Notes: generated from the sequence alone by a model not told the origin. Positions 1 to 6,569 are shown, counted from the first letter of the stretch. The stretch is DNA of 7,678 nt from Vulcanimicrobiota bacterium (GCA_027306845.1 DAHUYY010000087.1:1-7678); one strand, 5' to 3'. Program-made: numbers and translations.

Positions 1-564
1 ACCAGCGGCAACGCGTTACATGTCGTCGAGGCACTCGGCGTACCGCGTATTATCTTTCTACCCGACGAATATCTCGCCAAATATGTCGCCTCGCAGACGA
101 CCGTCGAGATTATTGCGTGGAAAGGGCACTGCGAGGTCCACGAACGCTTCACGCCCGAAGAGATTCGCGCATTCCGTCGCGACGACCCGAACCTGCGCGT
201 GTTGGCGCACCCCGAATGCCCGCCCGCCGTGCTCGCCGAGGCCGACTTCGTCGGTTCGACGCAAGGAATGGTGGAGTTCGCCGAACGCGAATCGCGGCGC
301 GGCACCGCCGAAGGCGTCACGCCGCGTATCGTAATGATTACGGAGTGTTCGATGGCCGATAACGTCGCCGGAAGCGTACATAACGTCGAATTCGTGCGGC
401 CCTGTAATCTCTGTCCGCACATGAAACGCAACACGCTGGCGAAGGTGCGGCATAGTTTAGAGACGATGCAATACGAAGTGAGCGTCGATCCCGCCGTCGC
501 CGTGCGCGCACGCCGCGCCGTCGATCGTATGCTCGCCTACGGCCGCGCGCCGAAGACGCCGTAA
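1..564 (+). CDS. nadA: Quinolinate synthase, C-terminal part (5' end outside window)
   Basis: Quinolinate synthase is a cytoplasmic [4Fe-4S] enzyme that condenses iminoaspartate with dihydroxyacetone phosphate to give quinolinate, the second step of NAD synthesis from aspartate. The window opens inside the gene, in frame 1, and 187 residues remain before the TAA. Visible family landmarks, numbered from the first residue seen, are WKGHCEVHERF (40-50), HPEC (70-73), GSTQGM (85-90) and CNLCPHM (135-141). By comparison with E. coli NadA, Cys44 and Cys138 (or Cys135) should be two of the three cluster ligands; the third would lie upstream of the window. Cys73 and Cys116 are additional cysteines in this region. 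The C-terminal NRML-like segment of the family appears as DRMLAYG (175-181). The stop overlaps the nadB start by one base (TAATG), so the two are translationally coupled. The family call is firm; the full length and start cannot be seen. Confidence 0.96.
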   Translation, partial: TSGNALHVVEALGVPRIIFLPDEYLAKYVASQTTVEIIAWKGHCEVHERFTPEEIRAFRRDDPNLRVLAHPECPPAVLAEADFVGSTQGMVEFAERESRRGTAEGVTPRIVMITECSMADNVAGSVHNVEFVRPCNLCPHMKRNTLAKVRHSLETMQYEVSVDPAVAVRARRAVDRMLAYGRAPKTP

Positions 565-2093
565 TGCGCGAGCGCGACTACGACGTCGTCGTCGTCGGGG
601 CAGGTATCGCCGGATTGATGGCCGCGTATAAACTCGCTCCGTTGCGCGTCGCCGTTCTCTGCAAGCGTCCGCTGGGAACCGGCGCGGCGACCGATTGGGC
701 GCAGGGCGGAATCGCCGCAGCGCTGGGAGGCGACGACTCGCCGGAGTTGCACGCACAAGACACGCGCATCGCGGGGGCGGGCTTGAGCGACGAATCGATC
801 GCGGAGATTCTTGCCAACGACGCTCCGGCGCGGATCGAGGAACTGCTCGAACTCGGCGCCGCATTCGACCGCACCGCCGACGGCGCGCTTGCGCTCGGGC
901 GTGAAGCCGCCCATCAACGGCGACGTATCGTCAAGGCCGGCGGCGATGCGACCGGGCATGAGATATTGCGCACGCTCATTGCGGCGGTTGCTTCCTCCGA
1001 TCACATCGATGTTATCGCCGATACCATCGTCGAAGATCTCCTCGTTGACGGCGAGCGCCGCGTCGCCGGAGTAGTCGTCCGTTCGCGCGACCTCGGGGAG
1101 AGATTCATGGTGCGCGCGCCGGCGACGGTGCTTGCAACCGGCGGCGTCGGCCGTTTGTTCCGCGCGACCACCAACCCCGTCGACGCGAGCGGCGATGGTA
1201 TAGCGATGGCCGCGCGCGCCGGCGCGATGCTCGCCGACATGGAGTTCGTGCAATTTCATCCGACCGCGCTTGCGATCGGTCGCGACCCGATGCCGTTGGT
1301 CACCGAAGCGATTCGGGGCGAAGGTGCGCTGCTGGTCAACGATCTCGGCGAGCGTTTTATGACCGCGATTCACGACGACGCGGAACTTGCACCGCGCGAT
1401 GTGGTCGCGCGTGCGATCTTCGAACAGGAAAGAGCCGGCCGCAGCGTTGGGCTCGATGCGCGCGATGCGATCGGCGAGAGTTTTCCCGAACGCTTTCCGA
1501 CGGTCTTCGCGTTCTGCACCTCGGCCGGCATCGACCCGCGCACCGCGCGCATACCGGTCGCACCGGCGGCCCACTATCACATGGGCGGCGTCGCCGTCGA
1601 CGAATGGGGGCGCTCGTCGCTGCGCGGGCTCTGGGTCTGCGGAGAAGCGAGTGCGACCGGCGTTCACGGGGCGAATCGGCTCGCCAGCAATTCACTGCTC
1701 GAAGCGATGGTCTACGCGTCGCGCGCCGCCGACGATATTCGCGGGGCCGCGCTCGAGCCGACCGGGCCGACGCCGCTGCCGATTCCGCCGCACGATAGCT
1801 CGCCGCGGCTGGCACAAGCGGTTCTCGATCTCCGCAACGTGATGTACGCAGATGTCGGTTTGCTACGCGATGCCCGCGGGCTACAAAATGCGCTCGCCCG
1901 TATCGCCACGCTCTCATCGGAGTTTCCCAACGCGCTCGGCGAATTACGCAATCTGCTCGTCGTCGCGCACGCGATCGCGTCGGCGGCGCTCGCGCGAGAA
2001 GAGAGCCGCGGCAGCCATTTCCGGCTCGATTTTCCACGTTCGCTCGAAGCGTTTGCAAAGCGTTCGTTTACGAAGATGGAGAGCCATGCGTAA
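564..2093 (+). CDS. nadB: L-aspartate oxidase
   Basis: This FAD-dependent enzyme oxidises L-aspartate to iminoaspartate, the first step of the aspartate route to NAD, and hands the unstable product to NadA. The 509 residues are close to the usual length (about 540 in E. coli). The Rossmann FAD-binding motif GAGIAG lies at 12-17, followed by the AQGGIAAA segment (47-54), DTRIAGAGLSDE (66-77), KAGGDATGHEI (124-134) and the second nucleotide-contact block ATGGVGRLF (191-199). The succinate dehydrogenase/fumarate reductase-type active-site blocks are present: EFVQFHPTAL (227-236), EAIRGEGALL (248-257), LAPRDVVARAI (275-285), AAHYHMGGV (335-343) and GANRLASNSLLEA (369-381). His232, Arg278, His337 and Arg372 are the likely catalytic and substrate-contacting residues by analogy with E. 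coli. The ATG start overlaps the nadA stop by 1 bp and leaves the FAD motif at the normal distance from the N-terminus. The C-terminal helical domain (about 415-509) is complete. No frameshift or missing motif is seen. Confidence 0.97.
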   Translation: MRERDYDVVVVGAGIAGLMAAYKLAPLRVAVLCKRPLGTGAATDWAQGGIAAALGGDDSPELHAQDTRIAGAGLSDESIAEILANDAPARIEELLELGAAFDRTADGALALGREAAHQRRRIVKAGGDATGHEILRTLIAAVASSDHIDVIADTIVEDLLVDGERRVAGVVVRSRDLGERFMVRAPATVLATGGVGRLFRATTNPVDASGDGIAMAARAGAMLADMEFVQFHPTALAIGRDPMPLVTEAIRGEGALLVNDLGERFMTAIHDDAELAPRDVVARAIFEQERAGRSVGLDARDAIGESFPERFPTVFAFCTSAGIDPRTARIPVAPAAHYHMGGVAVDEWGRSSLRGLWVCGEASATGVHGANRLASNSLLEAMVYASRAADDIRGAALEPTGPTPLPIPPHDSSPRLAQAVLDLRNVMYADVGLLRDARGLQNALARIATLSSEFPNALGELRNLLVVAHAIASAALAREESRGSHFRLDFPRSLEAFAKRSFTKMESHA

Positions 2094-2931
2094 ACCCCAT
2101 CGTCTACTCGTCGAGCCGATCGTGCGCGGTGCGTTGCTCGAAGATATCGGTCGCGGCGGCGATCTCACCAGCGAGTCCATCTTTCCGGCCGGGCGCCGCG
2201 CGAGTGGAGCGATCGTCGCGCGAAAACCTGGAACGCTCGCCGGTATCGATGCCGCGCTGCTGGCGTTCGAACTCCTCGATCCGCGCGTCGGCGTGATCGA
2301 GGCGCGTGAAGACGGCGCGCATTTCGAGGCAGGCGCAACGCTCGCGCGCGTCGACTGCGATACTCGCGCGTTGCTCGCGGGCGAGCGAACGGCGCTCAAT
2401 TTGTTGGGGCACCTTTGCGGCGTTGCGACGCTCGCACGAGCCTACGTCGACGCGGTAGCCGATCCGAAGGCGCGCATCGTCTGCACGCGCAAGACGACGC
2501 CGGGGTTGCGCCTGCTGGAAAAATACGCCGTGCGCTGCGGCGGCGGCGAGAACCACCGCTTCGCGCTCGACGACGCCGTGTTGATTAAAGATAACCATAT
2601 CGCGCTCGCCGGTTCGATTCACAACGCCGTTGCCGCCGTTCGCGCCGAGATCGGCCACATGGTGAAGGTGGAGGTGGAGGTCGATACGCTCGATCAGTTA
2701 CGCGCCCTGCTCGCCGAACCGGTCGACGCGGTGTTGCTCGATAACATGTCGCCGGAGATGCTCCGCGAGGCGGTCGATATCGTCGGCGGCCGCCTCGTCA
2801 CCGAGGCGAGCGGGGGCGTCGATCTCGCGCGCGTCGCCGAGATAGCAAAGAGCGGCGTCGATCTCATCTCGGTCGGGCGCATCACGCACAGCGCGCCGAG
2901 TCTCGATATCGGTCTCGATATCGCTCCCTAA
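2086..2931 (+). CDS. nadC: Nicotinate-nucleotide diphosphorylase (carboxylating), quinolinate phosphoribosyltransferase
   Basis: NadC transfers phosphoribose from PRPP to quinolinate with loss of CO2, giving nicotinate mononucleotide, and completes the NAD-specific part of the pathway begun by NadA and NadB. The 281 residues match the family length. The N-terminal domain (about 1-115) includes LEDIGRGGDLTS (18-29) and the ERTALNLL helix (100-107). The barrel domain carries TRKTTPGLR (134-142), GGGENHRFALDD (152-163), LIKDNH (166-171), VEVEVD (195-200), VLLDNM (216-221), EASGGV (240-245) and SVGRITHS (262-269). Arg102, Arg135, Lys136, Lys168 and the acidic residues at 199-200 and 219 sit where the family binds substrate phosphates and PRPP. 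The ATG at 2086 gives the standard N-terminus. It overlaps the end of nadB by 8 bp (ATGCGTAA) and has a purine-rich GGAGAG close upstream at 2078-2083. The open frame continues upstream but only as an antiphase reading of nadB. This is the last gene of the operon, followed by the repeat region. Confidence 0.97.
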   Translation: MRKPHRLLVEPIVRGALLEDIGRGGDLTSESIFPAGRRASGAIVARKPGTLAGIDAALLAFELLDPRVGVIEAREDGAHFEAGATLARVDCDTRALLAGERTALNLLGHLCGVATLARAYVDAVADPKARIVCTRKTTPGLRLLEKYAVRCGGGENHRFALDDAVLIKDNHIALAGSIHNAVAAVRAEIGHMVKVEVEVDTLDQLRALLAEPVDAVLLDNMSPEMLREAVDIVGGRLVTEASGGVDLARVAEIAKSGVDLISVGRITHSAPSLDIGLDIAP

Positions 2932-2948
2932 CCGCGGCCGGCGCTCCG

Positions 2949-3193
2949 TTGTCACGCCGAGTAGGTTGCGAAGCAACCGTATCGAGGCGCAAGCAGCTTG
3001 TCACGCCGAGTAGGTTGCGAAGCAACCGTATCGAGGCGCAAGCAGCTTGTCACGCCGAGTAGGTTGCGAAGCAACCGTATCGAGGCGCAAGCAGATTGTC
3101 ACGTCGAGTAGGTTGCGAAGCAACCGTATCGAGGCGCAAGCAGATTGTCACGCCGAGTAGGGTGCGAAGCAACCGTATCGAGGCGCAAAAGAG
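2949..3193 (+). repeat. Tandem array of five 49-bp units with internal hairpin
   Basis: Five units begin at 2949, 2998, 3047, 3096 and 3145 with an exact 49-bp period and no spacers. Each contains TGTCACGCCGAGTAG, a palindromic core, CGTATCGAGG, and then CGCAAGCAG-like sequence. In units 1-4 the core is a perfect 6-bp inverted repeat around a 3-base loop, GGTTGC-GAA-GCAACC (for example 2964-2978). Differences are few: units 1-2 end AGCAGC and units 3-4 end AGCAGA, unit 4 has ACGTCGAG instead of ACGCCGAG, and unit 5 has GGGTGC in the stem and a diverged tail (CAAAAGAGA). This edge divergence with near-identical inner units is typical of tandem duplication. There are no variable spacers, so it is not a CRISPR array. 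Confidence 0.95.
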
Positions 3194-3230
3194 ATCCCTC
3201 GATACGCGCTGCGCGCTACTCGGGATGACA
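3146..3230. repeat. Long imperfect inverted repeat: last 49-bp unit against a diverged reverse copy
   Basis: The sequence at 3197-3230 is a reverse-complement relative of the 49-bp unit. CCTCGATACG (3197-3206) pairs perfectly with CGTATCGAGG (3174-3183). CTACTCGG (3216-3223) pairs with CCGAGTAG (3153-3160), and TGACA (3226-3230) pairs with TGTCA (3146-3150). The hairpin loop is 3184-3196. The unpaired middle (3161-3173 against 3207-3215) holds each copy's own small palindrome. The result is a roughly 85-base stem-loop or cruciform at the 3' side of nadC. It has no U-tract directly after it, so it is not a classical intrinsic terminator, although it could slow polymerase or protect the nadC transcript's 3' end. 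Confidence 0.85.
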
Positions 3231-3360
3231 GGGCGTTACTCGGGATGACAGGGCGTCACTCGGGATGACAGGGCGTCACTCGGGATGACAGGGCGTCGAC
3301 AGGGCGTTACGCGGGATGACAGGGCGTTACGCGGGATGACAGGGCGCTACGCGGGAGGAC
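3217..3360 (+). repeat. Tandem array of 20-bp units, partly truncated
   Basis: The unit is TACTCGGGATGACAGGGCGT. Copies begin at 3217, 3237, 3257 and 3277. A shortened 11-base piece follows (3297-3307, CGACAGGGCGT), then full copies at 3308 and 3328 and a partial copy at 3348-3360 ending in GGGAGGAC. Two sub-blocks are visible: the copies before the truncation read ACTCGGG and those after it read ACGCGGG, so each block was probably amplified separately. The first 14 bases of the unit are the right arm of the inverted copy described at 3146-3230, so the array looks like an expansion of that arm plus GGGCGT. Confidence 0.93.
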
Positions 3361-3370
3361 CGTGTGGGTT

Positions 3371-3748
3371 CTATCGCAGTGCGAAGAGTTGGGTGGCGAC
3401 GATCGCGCCGATCCCCACCAGCATCGCCGTTCCGATGACCGCCCACGCGACCGGCAGCGCGAGCGTCTCGCCGCGGCGCAGAGCGCGGTCGGTGAGGGCG
3501 TAGCGCAGCGCCCCCGCGATGCCGAAGAGCACGCCGACGAGCGCCATGAGCACCCCGAACCACGAGGCCATGCCCTCGTTGACCGTGCTTTTTAGGTGGA
3601 GCACCCCCGAAAACTCGCGCAAAACGAGCGAAAAGCGCGCGATAACGAAGCCGAAGGCGATAAACGAGAGCGAGGTGCGGACGTAGGAGAGAAAGGTGCG
3701 CTCGTTTGCAAGAACGTCGTTGGGCTTGATATCGGAGGGTTGAAACAT
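3371..3748 (-). CDS. DUF202 (YidH-type) small membrane protein
   Basis: The 125-residue protein belongs to the DUF202 family of small inner-membrane proteins, whose function is not established. The family hallmark is clear near the N-terminus: LANERTFLSYVRTSL (13-27), which runs directly into the first membrane helix (about 24-45). Two further hydrophobic helices lie at about 62-83 and 98-119, giving the usual three-helix layout, with a charged linker TDRALRRGE (86-94) between helices two and three. Length and helix count match the family. The start ATG (complement of 3746-3748) puts the signature at the expected distance from the N-terminus; the upstream Shine-Dalgarno match is poor. The gene is divergent from pepP with only 57 bp between the start codons, so a shared promoter region is likely. 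Its 3' end runs toward the repeat interval. No specific partner can be inferred from position alone. Confidence 0.88.
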   Translation of the reverse strand: MFQPSDIKPNDVLANERTFLSYVRTSLSFIAFGFVIARFSLVLREFSGVLHLKSTVNEGMASWFGVLMALVGVLFGIAGALRYALTDRALRRGETLALPVAWAVIGTAMLVGIGAIVATQLFALR

Positions 3749-3805
3749 GACGCGCGGTTATGCTCCGCGGGCGGACGTTCCTAGGAAGAACGCGAAGAAA
3801 AGCCC
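3749..3805. promoter_or_regulatory. Divergent intergenic region with a 10-bp palindrome
   Basis: These 57 bp separate the start codons of the DUF202 gene and the aminopeptidase gene, so promoters for both must lie here or inside the flanking coding starts. The perfect palindrome TTCCTAGGAA is at 3778-3787. A second nested inverted repeat, CGTTC (3776-3780) with GAACG (3788-3792), overlaps it. Such symmetry could be an operator for a dimeric regulator, but no -10/-35 pair can be assigned confidently on either strand. The purine-rich GAAGAAAAG just before the ATG at 3806 may be a weak ribosome binding site. Confidence 0.4.
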
Positions 3806-5179
3806 ATGAGCGAGCTTCAAGAACGTGCGAGTCACGACCCCGATAACCCACAGGCCCTGATCGATTTCATGTCCTCGGGCTGGCTGCACCAAGCGCCGGT
3901 CCGCAAGGCGCATCCGGAGATCGCCCGCTTCCAGGCACGGCGCTGCGAGCTCGCCGCTCGTTTTCCGGGCGAGCACCTCGTCCTCGCCGCCGGAAGCGAG
4001 CACGTGCGCGCCAACGACACGCAGTTTCGGTTCCGTCCCGATAGCGATTTTGCATACCTCATGGGCGGCGGGGAGCCCGACGAGTTGCTCGTCCTCGAAC
4101 CCGACGGCAGCAGTTACCGATCGCGGCTCTTTACCGCGGCGCACAACCGCGGTACGGCCGCATTTTTCACCGACCGCGTCCACGGCGAGCTTTGGGTCGG
4201 TCGCCATCGCGGCCTCGACGAGAGCCAGGCTTACTATGCCGTCGATTCCGTCGCCGATCTCTCCGCGAAAGATGAATATTTACGCGACATTCGCGGCTCC
4301 GGTAAACGCGTGCGCGTCCTCGGCGAAGATGAAGAACTCGGGCAGGTGCTCGGCGAGATGCGCCTCATTAAAGACGAATACGAGATCGCCGAATTGCGGA
4401 AGGCCGTGGAGATCACCAAGCGCGGTTTCGAAGATGCAATTCGCGTCATGCGCGCCGGGCGCGGCGAACGCGCGATCGAAGCTGCATTCTGGGCGCGCGC
4501 CCGGATCGAGGCCAACGATGTCGGCTATCTCACGATCGCCGCGGCCGGGCATCATGCATGCACGCTCCATTGGAATCGCAACACCGGGTTACTTGAATCG
4601 GGAGCGTTGCTGTTGCTCGATGCCGGCGTCGAGTGCGACTCCCTCTACACCGCCGACGTCACGCGCACGCTGCCGGTCGGCGGCCGTTTCAGCCGTCAAC
4701 AACGGGTCGTCTACGAATTGGTTTGGGAGGCGCAACGCGCGGCGATGGCCGCTGTCGTTCCCGGAAACGAATTCCGCGAACCGCATCGCCGCGCGATGCG
4801 CGTGCTCGCCGAGGGGTTGATCGATCTCGGTATTCTCACCTGTTCGCTCGACGAAGCGCTCGATCCGGAGAAACAACTCTACCGTCGCTACACGCTCCAC
4901 GGTTTCAGCCACATGCTCGGCATCGACGTTCACGATTGCGCGCGCGCTCGCATGGAGACCTATCGCTACGGAACGTTGCGCGAAGGCATGGTGCTCACCG
5001 TCGAACCGGGGCTCTACTTCCAACCCGACGACGCGACGGTCCCCGAAGAGTATCGTGGAATCGGCGTGCGGATCGAAGACGACCTCGTCGTCACCGCGAC
5101 CGGCAGCGAGAATCTTTCGGAGATTTTGCCGTCGCGCATCGACGAAGTGGAACGCTGGATAGCAACGCTCCACGCGTGA
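3806..5179 (+). CDS. pepP: Xaa-Pro aminopeptidase (aminopeptidase P, peptidase M24B)
   Basis: This is a cytoplasmic dinuclear-metal peptidase that removes the N-terminal residue from peptides whose second residue is proline, used in peptide turnover. At 457 residues it is slightly longer than E. coli PepP (441). The aminopeptidase P N-terminal domain spans about 40-170 (RANDTQFRFRPDSDFAYLMG at 68-87), and the pita-bread M24 domain about 195-455. All metal ligands are present: Asp272 and Asp284 (LLDAG, ADVTRTLPVGG), His369 (HGFSHMLG), Glu400 (LTVEPGLYF) and Glu424 (GVRIEDD). His376 (DVHD) matches the conserved active-site histidine. The first 40 residues, including FMSSGW (21-26) and HPEIARFQARR (36-46), resemble the N-terminal segment I recall from actinobacterial aminopeptidase P proteins. 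This supports the ATG at 3806 over the internal ATG at 3869. The TGA overlaps the GTG start of the next gene by 4 bp. Confidence 0.95.
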   Translation: MSELQERASHDPDNPQALIDFMSSGWLHQAPVRKAHPEIARFQARRCELAARFPGEHLVLAAGSEHVRANDTQFRFRPDSDFAYLMGGGEPDELLVLEPDGSSYRSRLFTAAHNRGTAAFFTDRVHGELWVGRHRGLDESQAYYAVDSVADLSAKDEYLRDIRGSGKRVRVLGEDEELGQVLGEMRLIKDEYEIAELRKAVEITKRGFEDAIRVMRAGRGERAIEAAFWARARIEANDVGYLTIAAAGHHACTLHWNRNTGLLESGALLLLDAGVECDSLYTADVTRTLPVGGRFSRQQRVVYELVWEAQRAAMAAVVPGNEFREPHRRAMRVLAEGLIDLGILTCSLDEALDPEKQLYRRYTLHGFSHMLGIDVHDCARARMETYRYGTLREGMVLTVEPGLYFQPDDATVPEEYRGIGVRIEDDLVVTATGSENLSEILPSRIDEVERWIATLHA

Positions 5180-6540
5180 ACGACGCCTCGCCGACGTACG
5201 GCGAGCGCATCGCCGCGATCGAGCCGCTAGGAACGCAGACCGTTCCCGAGGGCGAACGGCACGGGCACGCCCGCGATCTTTTCGCGCTGTGGTATTCGGC
5301 GAACGCCGAGATCGCGACGTGGATGGTCGGCGTCTATATCGTCGCGCTCTACGGCACCGATCTGCGTTCGGCGGCGATCGGCATCGTCGTCGGCAATCTC
5401 GCGGGGTATGCGTTGCTGGGGTGGCTCAGCACGCGCGCCCCGCGCGACGGCGTTCCGCAGATGCTTGCTTCGCAGCGTGCATTCGGAAGGCTCGGTAATC
5501 GTGCGCCGGCTGCGCTGGCTTTTCTCGCGGGCGTCGGATGGTTCGCGGTCAACAGTGTCTTCGGTTCCTACGCGCTGATGACGTTGACCCATTGGCACTT
5601 TTTCGCGAGCCTCGCCGCGTTGGTCTGCGCGCAGGTCGCGCTCGCCGCCTACGGCCACAATTTGATTCATGCGTTCCAACGCATCGCAGTCGCTTTGCTG
5701 ACGGCGGGCTTTGTGGCGATCGCGATTGCGACGCTATTTCATCATCCGGCAGCGAGCGGATTTCATGCCGATGCGCCGCTCGCACTCGGCGGAGCGGTCG
5801 CCGGGTTTTCGTTCGCTATCGCGCTTTCGTTCTCGTACGCCACCGGGTGGCTTCCCTGCGCTGCCGACTACGCACGTTACTTACCGCGCGAGACATCGCA
5901 GCGCTCGCTCTTCTGGTATAGTTTTTTGGGAAGCGCGCTGCCTTGCATCGCGATCGAATTCCTCGGCGCGCTCGCCGCCACCGCACTTGGCCGACATGCC
6001 GATGCGGCACAATCGCCGACCGATGCGATCGCGGCGCTCTTGGGGCATGCGCTCGTCGCACGCGTCGCCCTGGCGACCATCGTGCTGGGCACGCTCACGG
6101 CGAACAGCATGAACCTCTATTCCGGGGCGCTCGCGGCGCTCGTTGCCACCCGCATCGCGATTCCGCGCTTCGCCGCAGCGCTCGTGGTGGGCGGGATCGG
6201 CGCCGCGATCGCTTTTTTCGGAAGCGATCCTCGCGTTGCAGCCGAGGGTTATTCGAATTTTCTCCTGTTGCTCTCCTATTGGACCGCACCGTGGGCCGCG
6301 GTCGTCCTCTTTGCGCGCGAGCGTGACGATCCGCAACGGGCGACGGGCCTGCGCGCCGGTACGGCGGCATGGCTGCTCGGCGTTCTCGCTTCGCTGCCGT
6401 TCTGGAACCAGGCCTGGTATGTCGGCCCGGTCCCGCGCGCCTTTCCGGTTCTCGGCGATCTATCGTACGAGGTCGGCTTCATCGTCGCGGCAGCGGCGAT
6501 GTTCTTCCTGCAGCGAAACTTTTCGAAGGTTCCTGGGTAA
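5176..6540 (+). CDS. NCS1-family purine/cytosine (nucleobase) permease
   Basis: This is a cytoplasmic-membrane symporter of the nucleobase:cation symporter-1 family, expected to import a purine, cytosine or a related ring compound with H+ or Na+. The product is 454 residues with about twelve hydrophobic helices (roughly 34-60, 64-86, 109-135, 140-158, 168-188, 202-224, 244-270, 291-320, 332-349, 359-380, 393-412 and 428-446). Family features include the IEPLG start segment (15-19), the ALWYSANAEIATW helix 1 motif (37-49), GNLAGYALLGWLS (73-85), the loop with SQRAFGRLGN (99-108), and the helix 6 to 7 region ATGWLPCAADYARYLP (222-237), equivalent to the W-P-x-x-x-DY-R-Y motif. The GTG at 5176 is chosen because it overlaps the pepP stop as GTGA and leaves a normal short cytoplasmic N-terminus. 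The frame stays open much further upstream, but only as an antiphase reading of pepP. Substrate cannot be told from the motifs. Confidence 0.9.
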   Translation: MNDASPTYGERIAAIEPLGTQTVPEGERHGHARDLFALWYSANAEIATWMVGVYIVALYGTDLRSAAIGIVVGNLAGYALLGWLSTRAPRDGVPQMLASQRAFGRLGNRAPAALAFLAGVGWFAVNSVFGSYALMTLTHWHFFASLAALVCAQVALAAYGHNLIHAFQRIAVALLTAGFVAIAIATLFHHPAASGFHADAPLALGGAVAGFSFAIALSFSYATGWLPCAADYARYLPRETSQRSLFWYSFLGSALPCIAIEFLGALAATALGRHADAAQSPTDAIAALLGHALVARVALATIVLGTLTANSMNLYSGALAALVATRIAIPRFAAALVVGGIGAAIAFFGSDPRVAAEGYSNFLLLLSYWTAPWAAVVLFARERDDPQRATGLRAGTAAWLLGVLASLPFWNQAWYVGPVPRAFPVLGDLSYEVGFIVAAAAMFFLQRNFSKVPG

Positions 6541-6562
6541 AGAGCCGCAACACCCTCGCTGC

Positions 6563-6569
6563 AAGGGAG
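6563..6569 (+). promoter_or_regulatory. Ribosome binding site fixing the GTG start of the ABC ATPase
   Basis: AAGGGAG lies six bases before GTG 6576 and is the strongest Shine-Dalgarno match in the window. It falls within the 35-bp gap after the permease stop at 6540. It decides the start of the ATPase gene against a 69-codon in-frame upstream extension that would overlap the permease gene. Confidence 0.8.

Larger units (their letters stand above)
2932..3370. other. Gene-free, repeat-filled interval between converging genes
   Basis: This 439-bp interval separates the stop of nadC (+) from the stop of the DUF202 gene (-), so both neighbours end here and neither start is nearby. From 2949 to 3360 it is almost entirely repeats: a five-unit 49-bp array, one inverted diverged copy of the unit core, and a 20-bp array. 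Only 2932-2948 (GC-rich) and 3361-3370 are unique. No credible gene, tRNA or T-tract intrinsic terminator is seen. The hairpins formed by the repeats could end transcription from either side, but that is inference. Confidence 0.85.

Noticed and set aside
537..1667. 376-codon open frame on the minus strand opposite nadB
   Set aside because: It lies antisense to a clear nadB with intact motifs. Its translation is low-complexity and Arg/Asp/Ala-rich with no recognisable domain, as expected for shadow frames in GC-rich DNA.
2932..2950. Intrinsic terminator right after nadC
   Set aside because: The sequence is GC-rich with short palindromes such as CCGCGG but has no stable extended stem followed by a T-tract.
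2949..3360. CRISPR array
   Set aside because: The repeats are directly adjacent with a constant 49-bp or 20-bp period and no unique spacers, and there are no cas genes in the window.
3740..3764. TTGAAA (3740-3745) with TATGCT (3759-3764) as a promoter for pepP
   Set aside because: The spacer is only 13 bases, too short for a sigma70-type promoter, and the -35 match lies inside the start of the DUF202 gene.
3285..3851. Open frames running through the 20-bp array and across the DUF202 gene on both strands
   Set aside because: They read through repeat DNA or antiphase to the DUF202 gene, are Arg-rich, and lack ribosome binding sites or family motifs.
4633..5175. Long in-frame upstream extension of the NCS1 permease
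   Set aside because: It would overlap most of the pepP catalytic domain in another frame and encodes an Arg/His-rich sequence. The GTG at 5176 with GTGA overlap gives the normal permease N-terminus.
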